DNA of 64,000 bases from Oceanicoccus sp. KOV_DT_Chl (GTDB lineage Bacteria; Pseudomonadota; Gammaproteobacteria; Pseudomonadales; Dasaniaceae). The notes under the pieces are model-generated. The model was not told the origin of the DNA and did no database searches. It was given only the letters and a program-made list of their open reading frames with translations. Of this stretch, positions 1 through 7,273 are shown piece after piece. The translations under genes and the position numbers were made by a program. Each line of letters begins with the position of its first letter. The first letter of the stretch is position 1. The DNA lies in assembly GCF_900120175.1 (NCBI RefSeq), contig NZ_FQLF01000002.1, forward strand, positions 1,922,001-1,986,000, read 5' to 3'.

Positions 1-426
1 GTTGCTATCCTTACAAACTATGGTCTTGATTATAATTTGCAGAGCGATCTCACAGAGTCACTGATGCTAGGTTTTATTGAGGCTAGAGACGGTGTAAAGG
101 CAGAGCCATTCAATACTAAGTGGCCTGCATACTATCAGAACCCGAATTTTAATCCGTCCGAGTACAAGAGCGAATATGCTAAATACATAGGGAATTATCA
201 CTTCCCTATGAAAGGTTATAATTTACCCTTCTATGCGGAATGGATTATAAAGCTTGGCTTATCCCCATATCAGGTTGTTGTCGATCGGCAGCAAAACAAC
301 TTAGCTATCAATGGCGAACCTCTGTTTGAATACATGGCAGGTGTGTTTTTTACTTCTACAGGAGAGGCACTTGATTTCCGGTCTGGCTATTTGATTTTTC
401 GTGGAATAGAAATGGACCAGATTTAA
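1..426 (+). CDS. C-terminal part of a serine hydrolase (beta-lactamase/CubicO family), 5' end outside window
   Basis: The frame is open from base 1, so the gene starts upstream of the window; the first in-frame start-like codon (TTG at 37) is not a credible start. The visible 141 residues begin VAILTNYG, like the last strand of the penicillin-binding-protein-like fold of CubicO-type serine hydrolases (usually 'VAVLTN'). They continue into a small C-terminal domain (YAKYIGNYHFP, then NGEPLFEYMAGVFFTSTGEALDFR) of the kind that follows many of these hydrolases. The SxxK and YxN catalytic motifs lie outside the window, so activity cannot be judged. The family call rests on motif resemblance only. 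Confidence 0.55.
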   Translation, partial: VAILTNYGLDYNLQSDLTESLMLGFIEARDGVKAEPFNTKWPAYYQNPNFNPSEYKSEYAKYIGNYHFPMKGYNLPFYAEWIIKLGLSPYQVVVDRQQNNLAINGEPLFEYMAGVFFTSTGEALDFRSGYLIFRGIEMDQI

Positions 427-580
427 GCCTTACTTTCTCCATCGTTGAGTCTGCTTCTTGGCACAACAGTGGCTATTGATGCATTGTTATAGTGATAGTC
501 GCTACGTGACCCATTGCAGGCCCGAGTAATTACGTGCGCATTCCAGCTGGCAGGAAATTGGATAGGGTCGATCTTATCGC
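427..580. other. Intergenic stretch before the repeat zone
   Basis: No convincing gene or terminator is visible here. It leads from the serine hydrolase stop into the inverted-repeat element. Short open frames at 661-992 lie in or next to repeat DNA, overlap each other and have no ribosome-binding site or recognisable protein, so they are not called. Confidence 0.4.
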
Positions 581-813
581 GGCACGATGTGGGGTCGGGC
601 CAATAATTTTACGTAGTGTGTAAAATTTTGCTCTGACCCCCGTTAGAAACCGTTGGCACGATGTTGTTTCGAAGTATCTGCCAGAATGGCAAGTTGATAA
701 ATCGGAGTGACCTGAAAAAGGTTTATTTAGGGAAATCGTGCCAACGGTTTCTGTCAGGGGTCAGAGCCACTTTTGTAAACAGCACAAAAGTGGGTCCGAC
801 CCCGCACTGTGCC
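581..813. repeat. 233-bp long inverted-repeat element (MITE or RAYT/REP-like)
   Basis: The outer ends are an imperfect 18-bp inverted repeat (581-598 against 796-813, 15 of 18 matching, both containing GGGGTCGG). Inside are nested inverted repeats: GCTCTGACCCC at 630-640 against GGGGTCAGAGC at 757-767, and a 21-bp arm near 643-663 (GTTAGAAACCGTTGGCACGAT) against 735-755 with one mismatch. Each side also carries its own small hairpin (ATTTTAC/GTAAAAT near 606-627 and CACTTTTGT/CACAAAAGTG near 769-792). The whole could fold into one large cruciform. GGGTCAGAGC-type ends resemble repeats mobilised by REP-associated tyrosine transposases; that assignment is from memory. No transposase is encoded. 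Confidence 0.6.
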
Positions 814-959
814 ATGGCAAGTATTATTTCTATCCGACCTCGTACCAACGTCTCTATTTGGCACATTTCGTCAATCTTAAATTTCAGTTTCACTACAACA
901 ATAAAAGGTCTGCTTTTGTGCGGAGGCCAGACTGTACGGTTTTCTATGAGCTAATAATC

Positions 960-1530
960 GCTGGGTACGGTGTGTTTTATGAAGTGGGGTAGTGCTGGGA
1001 GTGACAGGATTAATGTAAACAGCCTAGGGGCTGTTTACACCCCTGCGGGGCTGTGTCGCTTTGCTCCTTGTTCAAATTGCTTTGCAATTTGTCGAACCGG
1101 CAGGCTTAAATGAATACTGATGGGTGAACCGTCTAACGAAAAAACCCCCGCTGGGCGGTGTGTCTTATGGAGTGGGGTAGTGGCTGAGAGAGACAGGATT
1201 AATTAAAACAGCCTAAGGGCTGTTTCAACCCCTGCGGGGCTGCGTCGCTTTGCTCCTTGTTCAAATTGCTTTGCAATTTGTCGAACCGGCAGGCTTAAAT
1301 GAATACTGATGGACAAATAATCTAACGAAAAAACCCCCGCGGGTACGGAGTGTTTTATGGGGTTGGGTAGTGGCTGGGAGTGACAGGATTAATGTAAACA
1401 GCCTAGGGGCTGTTTACACCCCTGCGGGGCTGCGTCGCTTTGCTCCTTGTTCAAATTGCTTTGCAATTTGTCGAACCGGCAGGCTTAAATGAATACTGAT
1501 GGACAAACAATCTAACGAAAAAACCCCCGC
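960..1530. repeat. Three tandem copies of a ~190-bp unit downstream of tRNA-Arg
   Basis: The landmark GACAGGATTAA recurs at 1003, 1192 and 1382, giving a period of 189-190 bp. Each unit contains in order: GGGTAGTG(G)CTG, GACAGGATTAA, hairpin AAACAGCC/GGCTGTTT, hairpin CCCC-TGC-GGGG, hairpin AAATTGC-TTT-GCAATTT, CCGGCAGGCTTAAATGAATACTGATG, and TCTAACGAAAAAACCCCCGC. The last string is exactly the left arm of the tRNA terminator; only the third copy keeps the right arm. Copies differ by scattered substitutions. No open frame spans the units. Confidence 0.9.
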
Positions 1531-1553
1531 TAAGCGGGGGTTTTTTCGTTAGA
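1511..1553 (-). terminator. Perfect 20-bp-stem terminator of tRNA-Arg
   Basis: The sequence 1511-1530 is the exact reverse complement of 1534-1553, with loop TAA. Each arm has a GC block (CCCCCGC/GCGGGGG) beside a six-base A/T run, so it works as an intrinsic terminator in either direction. It abuts the CCA-encoding end of the tRNA directly. Confidence 0.9.
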
Positions 1554-1630
1554 TGGCCCGCCCGACAGGATTCGAACCTGTGACCAACGGCTTCGGAAGC
1601 CGCTACTCTATCCAGCTGAGCTACGAGCGG
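1554..1630 (-). tRNA. tRNA-Arg, anticodon CCG
   Basis: Read on the minus strand, the 77-nt gene begins CCGCTCGTAGCTCAG and ends CGGGCGG-G-CCA, so CCA is encoded. The acceptor stem CCGCTCG pairs with CGGGCGG (one G-U). The anticodon arm is GCGGC-TTCCGAA-GCCGT, placing CCG at 34-36. The T arm is ACAGG-TTCGAAT-CCTGT. It closely resembles E. coli tRNA-Arg(CCG). A perfect palindromic terminator follows immediately and repeat DNA lies on both sides. Confidence 0.96.
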
Positions 1631-2078
1631 AAAACTAAATTAAATGCTATCAGAAATAGCAAATCTTAAACTGGCTCTGTCGATAGAGTGTTGCTACGCA
1701 ACCTCCCTACGGGGCCGGCCCGACTTCATAGAAGTAGGGCGTTCAAGTCGTGCAAAGCGTTGCTTTGCGTAAACCACGCCTTTCACCCAGCGGTACCCTA
1801 AAGGGCATAAAAGCTACGAGCGGAGAACTACCTCGACTGCCAATTAGCAAGCAGCTGTAGTTTTCAGGGCCGCAATCATACCTGTGAACGGCGAGTGAGT
1901 CCATGTCCGATATACTGGAATTGGCCTGTTTAGGTTGTTGGAAGGTGTAGAGCGTAATCAGGCTTTTTTTGGCGCATTAATTTCCGCTGGCGCTGGAAAG
2001 TGGCTATAATTCGCCGCTGTTATCTCCAGCGCAATGCTGGATGTCGATTTAAGGCCAATAATGAGGGCATCGATTGTG
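1631..2078. other. Hairpin-rich intergenic region
   Basis: No gene is seen. Three compact perfect palindromes occur close together: GTTGC-TAC-GCAAC (1690-1702), ACTTC-ATA-GAAGT (1723-1735) and GCAAAGC-GTT-GCTTTGC (1752-1768). They have the same short-loop style as the hairpins in the 190-bp repeats on the other side of the tRNA. The second half (about 1830-2078) is the leader of the cytochrome gene. Confidence 0.5.
1812..1830 (-). repeat. Duplicate of the tRNA-Arg 5' end and its leader
   Basis: AGCTACGAGCGGAGAACTA matches 1619-1637 (AGCTACGAGCGGAAAACTA) at 18 of 19 bases. It therefore copies the first 12 nt of tRNA-Arg plus 7 nt of upstream sequence. It is either a relic of a duplicated tRNA or an attachment-site-like scar. 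Confidence 0.6.
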
Positions 2079-2504
2079 ATGAATATGTTGAAAGGCGGTA
2101 CGATTAAATTGGTTGGGCTGCTGTTGGTTGCGGTGGCAATGTCTGCCTATGGTGTATCAGATAAAGAGCGCGTTGCTATTGAAGAGCGTATTCAGCCAGC
2201 AGGTAAGAGCTGTATGGAAGGAGACAATAGCTGTGGTGCTGCGGTTGCTTCTTCGGGTGGCGCTAAGTCCCCGGAAGATATTTACAACACTAACTGTATG
2301 GCTTGTCATGCGACAGGTGCTGCAGGCGCCCCTAAAATGGGTGATACAGCCGCTTGGAGTGGTCGTTTGGCGCAGGGCATGGATCAGCTTTATGCGAATG
2401 CTATTAACGGCTTTAACGGTATGCCGGCTAAAGGATTGTGTATGAGTTGTTCTGACGATGAAGTAAAAGCTGTTGTGGATTATATAGTTGAAAGCAGTAA
2501 GTAA
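2079..2504 (+). CDS. Cytochrome c5-like monohaem protein
   Basis: This is a periplasmic or membrane-anchored c-type cytochrome. From the ATG at 2079 (141 aa) there is an N-terminal hydrophobic segment (residues 9-24, LVGLLLVAVAMSAYG), a linker, and one haem site C73-M-A-C76-H77 with the preceding 'SPEDIYNTNC' typical of cytochrome c5/c555. A second Cys pair near the C terminus (CMSC) and a 'NGMPAKG' loop with the likely axial Met also fit the c5 group. ATG 2079 is preferred over ATG 2034 because GAGGG lies about 10 bases upstream and the hydrophobic segment then sits at the N terminus. It is monocistronic, followed by a hairpin. Family members carry electrons to terminal oxidases or reductases; the partner is not identifiable here. 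Confidence 0.85.
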   Translation: MNMLKGGTIKLVGLLLVAVAMSAYGVSDKERVAIEERIQPAGKSCMEGDNSCGAAVASSGGAKSPEDIYNTNCMACHATGAAGAPKMGDTAAWSGRLAQGMDQLYANAINGFNGMPAKGLCMSCSDDEVKAVVDYIVESSK

Positions 2505-2524
2505 GTTCTGCACTGCAATTTTCT

Positions 2525-2547
2525 AAAGCCGCTTTTACAGCGGCTTT
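2525..2547 (+). terminator. Hairpin after the cytochrome gene
   Basis: AAAGCCGC-TTTTACA-GCGGCTTT is a perfect 8-bp stem 20 bases after the stop codon. It is followed by a C run, not a U run, so it may be a weak terminator or only protect the 3' end. Confidence 0.5.
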
Positions 2548-2645
2548 CCCCCCCAACTTCCTGTTAGACCGCAGCCTCATTGCGGTTGACTATCGGCTTT
2601 GCTACAGTCATTGGCCACTCTAGCCTGCTTGACAAGGAGCTCAAT

Positions 2646-3806
2646 GTGCATTGTCAGTTCAAGCGTTGTTCTTTCATTATTCTCTCCGTGTTTTTCTTGT
2701 TTGCTTGCGCCAAAGAAGCGCCTCCCCCTGCATTGGTTGAAGTGGTTGTTGATACGGTGCGCTTGCAAGAATTCAAGCCAAATATATCGTTTGTCGGTAG
2801 GTTAAAGGCGCGTGATGATGTAAGTATCCAGGCGCAAGTGTCCGGGTATTTGGAGTCTCGCTATTTCACCGAAGGTGAAATGGTTAACAAAGGTGCATTG
2901 CTATATGTTATTGATCCCGCGCAGTTTGAAGCGCGCCTGGCTAGTGCCAGAGCAACGTTGGCAAAGGCCAATGCGGCAAAACAGGTGGCAGATCGCAATT
3001 TTAATCGCGGTCAGGAGCTAGGCCCACGAGGCGCTATTTCAGAAGCTGAACTGGATACATTATTAGCAAAAAAATTAGAAGCTGATGCCGATTTGCAAGC
3101 AGCTCGCGCCGGGATGAAAAGTGCCGAAGTTGATTTAAGTTATACAAAAATTCATGCGCCTATAAGAGGGCGTATTGGTAGCAGTGCATATAGCTCGGGC
3201 GATTTAATCGGTCCTGAAAGTGGTGCGCTTACCTCGCTGGTAAGTATCGATCCGATTATGGCTACGTTTCAAATTAGTGAATCTGCTTATTTGATTAGTG
3301 AGCATCGTCGTCAGCAGATGATGACTGATCAAGCTGAGCTTGATAGCAATCGATTGCCAAATATTGTGGCACGATTAGAAATGGCGAACCGGGAGTTTTA
3401 TCAATTAAGTGGAGAGTTGGATTATATTTCTAACCGCATTGATGAGGCGACAGGAACCATTGAAGCGCGAGCAATTTTCCCTAATCCCAAGGGCTTGTTA
3501 CGGCCAGGGCAGTACGTTCATGTAAGGTTGGAAATGCCTTCTACCATTAATGTGCTGATGTTACCCCAGTCAGCAGTACAGGCAGATCAACAGGGGAATT
3601 TTGTATTAGTTGTTGGCCTCGACAACAAAGTACAGCGCCGCAATGTAGAGCTCGACAATCGCGTAAATGAATTTGTTGTGGTGAAACATGGCGTTGAGGA
3701 GGGGGAAAAAATTATTGTAAAGGGATTGCAAAAGGTGCGCCCCGGACAACTAGTAGCGCTGCAATCGCTAAAAAATACAGCAGATTCTCAAACTGAGGGA
3801 GGCTAA
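2646..3806 (+). CDS. RND efflux periplasmic adaptor (AcrA/MexA family) lipoprotein
   Basis: This membrane fusion protein links the inner-membrane RND pump to an outer-membrane channel. The start is taken as GTG 2646 because AAGGAG ends six bases upstream and the product then begins with a lipoprotein signal (Phe/Leu-rich core ending LFAC, followed by AKEAPPP). The body shows the lipoyl half-motifs ([25 protein letters not shown], and [13 protein letters not shown]), a coiled-coil hairpin between them (repeating Ala/Glu/Lys around residues 90-150), and a C-terminal beta-barrel with '[11 protein letters not shown]'. It is 2 bp upstream of the pump gene, so they are co-transcribed. No outer-membrane factor is encoded nearby; a TolC-like protein elsewhere is assumed. 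Confidence 0.92.
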   Translation: MHCQFKRCSFIILSVFFLFACAKEAPPPALVEVVVDTVRLQEFKPNISFVGRLKARDDVSIQAQVSGYLESRYFTEGEMVNKGALLYVIDPAQFEARLASARATLAKANAAKQVADRNFNRGQELGPRGAISEAELDTLLAKKLEADADLQAARAGMKSAEVDLSYTKIHAPIRGRIGSSAYSSGDLIGPESGALTSLVSIDPIMATFQISESAYLISEHRRQQMMTDQAELDSNRLPNIVARLEMANREFYQLSGELDYISNRIDEATGTIEARAIFPNPKGLLRPGQYVHVRLEMPSTINVLMLPQSAVQADQQGNFVLVVGLDNKVQRRNVELDNRVNEFVVVKHGVEEGEKIIVKGLQKVRPGQLVALQSLKNTADSQTEGG

Positions 3807-3808
3807 AT

Positions 3809-6800
3809 ATGTTTTCAGCCTTCTTTATCAATCGGCCAAAGTTCGCGATAGTTATTGCTATTGTGATGACACTAGCTGGCGCTATTGCTATTACCGTACT
3901 GCCGGTCTCTGAGTACCCACCAATTGCTCCGCCGCAAATAGTGGTTAGCGGCGTCTATGCCGGCGCCTCAGCGGAAGTGGTAGAGCAAACGTTAGGCGCG
4001 CCGATTGAAGAAGTGGTGAATGGTGTCGAGGGCATGATTTACATGTCCTCAAGAAGTTCTAATGATGGTAGTTACAGCCTGAATGTTTCTTTTGAGGTCG
4101 GAAGTGACCCAGACATGGCGTTGGTTCGGGTACAGAACCTGGTGAAGTTGGCGGAGCCAAAACTGCCACAGGAAGTAAGGGCTCAAGGTTTAAATATCGT
4201 CAAACAGTCACCAGATATGTTGTTATTGATCAGTGTTTTTTCACCGGATAATAGCCTTGATTACGCGTTTATTTCTAACTATATAAAAATTAATTTACAG
4301 AGCAATTTATCCCGGGTTGAAGGAATCTCCAAGGCGCAAATTCTGGGCGCTGCTGATTATTCCATGCGCCTCTGGTTAGACCCTAACCGCATGGCGACAC
4401 TGGCAGTTACTACCAGTGATGTATTGAATGCTTTACAGGAGCAGAATGTGCAGGTGGCTGCCGGTAAAATTGGGGCGCCGCCCTATGAGGGTAATTTACA
4501 AACTGAGTATACGTTGCGGACTAAGGGGCGGTTACAGACTCCGGAAGAATTTAAAGCAATCGTCCTTCGCGCTAACACTGATGGCTCTGCAGTGTATTTA
4601 CGGGACATCGCCAGAGTTGAAATGGGGCAAGCTGATTACGGAATAATCGGTGAATTCAATGGCAAGCCAGCGGTAAATTTAGCACTATATTTATTACCCG
4701 GAGCAAATGCGTTGCAAACGGGCGAGGACGTGAAGGCGGAAATCGAAGCGCTTTCAAACTATTTTCCCGAGGGCCTGGACTATGCCATTGGCTACGATAC
4801 TACCCGTTATATCAGTACCTCGGTCAGTCAGGTGGTTATCTCGTTACTGCAAGCCGTTGTCTTGGTCATCATTATTACGTTTATTTTTTTAGGCAATATC
4901 CGTTCTACATTAGTCCCAACAATTGCTATCCCTGTATCCTTAATAGGGACGTTTGCTGTGCTGTTAGCAATTGGTATGAGTATCAATACAGTTACCTTGT
5001 TTGCTTTAATTTTAGCGATAGGCATTGTAGTCGATGATGCGATTTTAGTGATAGAAAATGCCGATCGATTATTAGCTGCGGACCCGACTTTGACGAGTAA
5101 AGCCGCTACCTTGCAAACTATGCGTGAAGTAAGCGGCCCGATTGTGGCAACCACTTTGGTACTACTAGCGGTGTTTGTACCGGTTGCATTATTACCGGGC
5201 ATTACCGGTGTGATGTATCGGCAGTTCGCGTTAACTATTTGCGTGGCGGTGATAATCTCATCGGTGAATGCACTGACCTTGAGCCCAGCCTTGTGTGCTC
5301 TACTATTAAAGTCGGGCAAGCAACAGCAAGCATCCTGGTTTGTAGCATTTAACCATCAGTTTGATCGCATCAAAAATCGTTATGGTGACGGTGTTAGTTG
5401 GTTGTTGCGGCGCACTGGAGTAATTACTACGGTTTTTTTGTTCATTATATTGGCGCTAGTATTGGGTGTAATAAAAACCCCGACGGGGTTTGTTCCGGCA
5501 GAAGATAAAGGCATTTTCTTTGTGAATGTACAATTGCCTGATGCGTCATCGTTAGTTAGAACAGAAAAAGCCGTTGCTCATTTGGTTGAGATAGTTGAAC
5601 AAGATGAAAATATTGAAAGTGTTACAGCAATAACAGGGTTCAGTATTTTAGGGGGGGCTGCGAAAAGTAATGGCGGCACTTTATTTATCGTACTCAAACT
5701 TTGGGACGATAGACCCAGTATGCAAGATAGTGTATTTGCCATTGTACAACGGTTGAATATTGCGGCTAATAAGATGATCCCTGAGGCCCAAATCATGGCC
5801 ATTCCGCCACCAGCGGTGCCGGGTATGGGGGTGTCTGGAGGCTTGGAATTTATTTTACAGGATACCTTGGGTCGTCCGCATTCAGAATTGTCTGCTGTGA
5901 TGAATCAGTTTATTGCAGCGGCGAATCAACAGCCGGAATTAGCGCGCGTGTTTAGTACTTATCGTGCCAATGTGCCGCAGTATTTTATAGATATTGATCG
6001 GGTTAAAGCCAAAAATTTAGGCGTACCGCTAAGTGACATTTTTACTACGTTACAGGCGCAGTTAGGTTCAAAATATATTAATGACTTTAATCTTTTTGGA
6101 CAAACCTATCAGGTAAAAATGCAGGCAGAATCAGCATATCGTTCAGATGTCGACGATTTGCAATCCTATTTTGTACGTTCGAATGATGGCGACATGATCC
6201 CGTTGGCTACACTGGTTACAACCAAGCCAATACTAGGGCCCGATGTTGCCGAGCGCTTTAATTTGTATCGCTCTGCAACGATAAGAGCGAGTGTTGCCGA
6301 GGGCTATAGCAGTGGCGAGTCCATTGCGGCGATGGAACAATTGGCCGCGGATGTGTTGCCTGATGGTTATCGTTTTGCCTGGACCGGCATGACATACCAG
6401 GAACTTGAAGCGGGGAATACGGCAGTTCTGGCGTTTGCTTTAGCGATTATTTTTATTTATTTATTTTTGGTGGCGCAGTACGAAAGCTGGTCGATACCGC
6501 TGGCGATTATCCTGGTGGTTCCTGTGGCAGTAGCGGGAGCTATGGCTACTTTATTGGCGCTTGGTCTATCTCTGAATCTCTATGCCCAGATTGGGCTGGT
6601 GCTGTTGATCGGGATGGCGGCTAAAAACGCGATCTTGATTGTTGAGTTTGCCCGAAAATTGCGAGAGCAAGATAAACAGTCGATTCTTGACGCTGCAACA
6701 ACGGCGGCAAGCTTGCGATTCAGAGCCGTTAATATGACGGCTATTTCTTTTATTTTAGGTATTATGCCGCTAGCTATAGCCACAGGTGCTGGCATGTTTG

Positions 6801-6940
6801 GACAGCGTTCGCTGGGTATCACCGTATTAGGTGGCATGTTAGCAGCACTGTTGATAGGCACTTTTTTTATCCCTGGCTTTTATTTGCTAGTGCAAACGCA
6901 GCGGGAAGCATTAAAGAAAAAGCTCCACCTGGGGTCGTAA
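3809..6940 (+). CDS. RND multidrug efflux permease (AcrB/MexB, HAE1 family)
   Basis: This proton-driven inner-membrane exporter has 1043 aa, the usual AcrB length. It starts [13 protein letters not shown], as HAE1 pumps do. The proton-relay residues are present: adjacent Asp409-Asp410 in TM4 ([12 protein letters not shown]) and Lys939 in TM10 ([13 protein letters not shown]), matching AcrB D407/D408/K940. Two repeated halves of six transmembrane helices with large periplasmic loops are evident. It follows its adaptor by 2 bp. A short inverted repeat (GGGGTC-GTAAT-GACCCC, 6931-6947) overlaps the stop codon. Substrates cannot be predicted. No repressor gene is adjacent. Confidence 0.95.
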   Translation: MFSAFFINRPKFAIVIAIVMTLAGAIAITVLPVSEYPPIAPPQIVVSGVYAGASAEVVEQTLGAPIEEVVNGVEGMIYMSSRSSNDGSYSLNVSFEVGSDPDMALVRVQNLVKLAEPKLPQEVRAQGLNIVKQSPDMLLLISVFSPDNSLDYAFISNYIKINLQSNLSRVEGISKAQILGAADYSMRLWLDPNRMATLAVTTSDVLNALQEQNVQVAAGKIGAPPYEGNLQTEYTLRTKGRLQTPEEFKAIVLRANTDGSAVYLRDIARVEMGQADYGIIGEFNGKPAVNLALYLLPGANALQTGEDVKAEIEALSNYFPEGLDYAIGYDTTRYISTSVSQVVISLLQAVVLVIIITFIFLGNIRSTLVPTIAIPVSLIGTFAVLLAIGMSINTVTLFALILAIGIVVDDAILVIENADRLLAADPTLTSKAATLQTMREVSGPIVATTLVLLAVFVPVALLPGITGVMYRQFALTICVAVIISSVNALTLSPALCALLLKSGKQQQASWFVAFNHQFDRIKNRYGDGVSWLLRRTGVITTVFLFIILALVLGVIKTPTGFVPAEDKGIFFVNVQLPDASSLVRTEKAVAHLVEIVEQDENIESVTAITGFSILGGAAKSNGGTLFIVLKLWDDRPSMQDSVFAIVQRLNIAANKMIPEAQIMAIPPPAVPGMGVSGGLEFILQDTLGRPHSELSAVMNQFIAAANQQPELARVFSTYRANVPQYFIDIDRVKAKNLGVPLSDIFTTLQAQLGSKYINDFNLFGQTYQVKMQAESAYRSDVDDLQSYFVRSNDGDMIPLATLVTTKPILGPDVAERFNLYRSATIRASVAEGYSSGESIAAMEQLAADVLPDGYRFAWTGMTYQELEAGNTAVLAFALAIIFIYLFLVAQYESWSIPLAIILVVPVAVAGAMATLLALGLSLNLYAQIGLVLLIGMAAKNAILIVEFARKLREQDKQSILDAATTAASLRFRAVNMTAISFILGIMPLAIATGAGMFGQRSLGITVLGGMLAALLIGTFFIPGFYLLVQTQREALKKKLHLGS

Positions 6941-7273
6941 TGACCCCGGTAATAAGTCGTTTTATTTGATTAGTGCCATGCTTGGCTAATATCTACCATA
7001 AGCTTAATTCTCGTGCCAGCCATCAGTGCTGGTTAAAAATCCTCCAAAAATATAGCTGAAACATAGTTGAAACAAAATCTTCATCTATGTGCAGTCTTCC
7101 TGAAATATTTAATCGATTAAATACACCTCTAATTATTCAGGAGTTACCTCCTGTGCTTTTTGTTTCGGTAATACGTTTGTATTACGAGTCAGAAAAATAA
7201 AATGTTTCTTAAATGTGTTGCCTTTGTGGAAATAAAAATATCACAGCAGGCAATTTAGTAATTAGGGGTATTA
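6941..7273. promoter_or_regulatory. Leader of the TonB receptor gene with candidate operators
   Basis: No gene lies here. Three ordered features stand out. Two adjacent 11-mers occur at 7052-7062 and 7063-7073 (ATAGCTGAAAC, ATAGTTGAAAC; one difference). A perfect 18-bp palindrome TATTTAATCGATTAAATA lies at 7106-7123. A small hairpin CAGGAG-TTAC-CTCCTG lies at 7138-7153. The 11-bp phase of the direct repeats is the spacing seen in PhoB-type tandem sites, but the bases do not match the Pho box consensus. The regulator is unknown. Confidence 0.45.

Noticed and set aside
661-992. Overlapping open frames of 84-97 aa
   Set aside because: They lie in or at the edge of the inverted-repeat element, overlap in two frames, lack ribosome-binding sites and resemble nothing known.
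960-1530. The three regularly spaced repeats as a CRISPR array
   Set aside because: The repeated unit is about 190 bp with almost no unique spacer, made of several hairpins and a terminator arm. CRISPR repeats are 20-50 bp with unrelated spacers, and no cas gene is present.
7052-7073. The tandem 11-mers as a Pho box
   Set aside because: The 11-bp phase fits, but the half-site GCTGAAAC does not match CTGTCAT closely enough to claim PhoB control.
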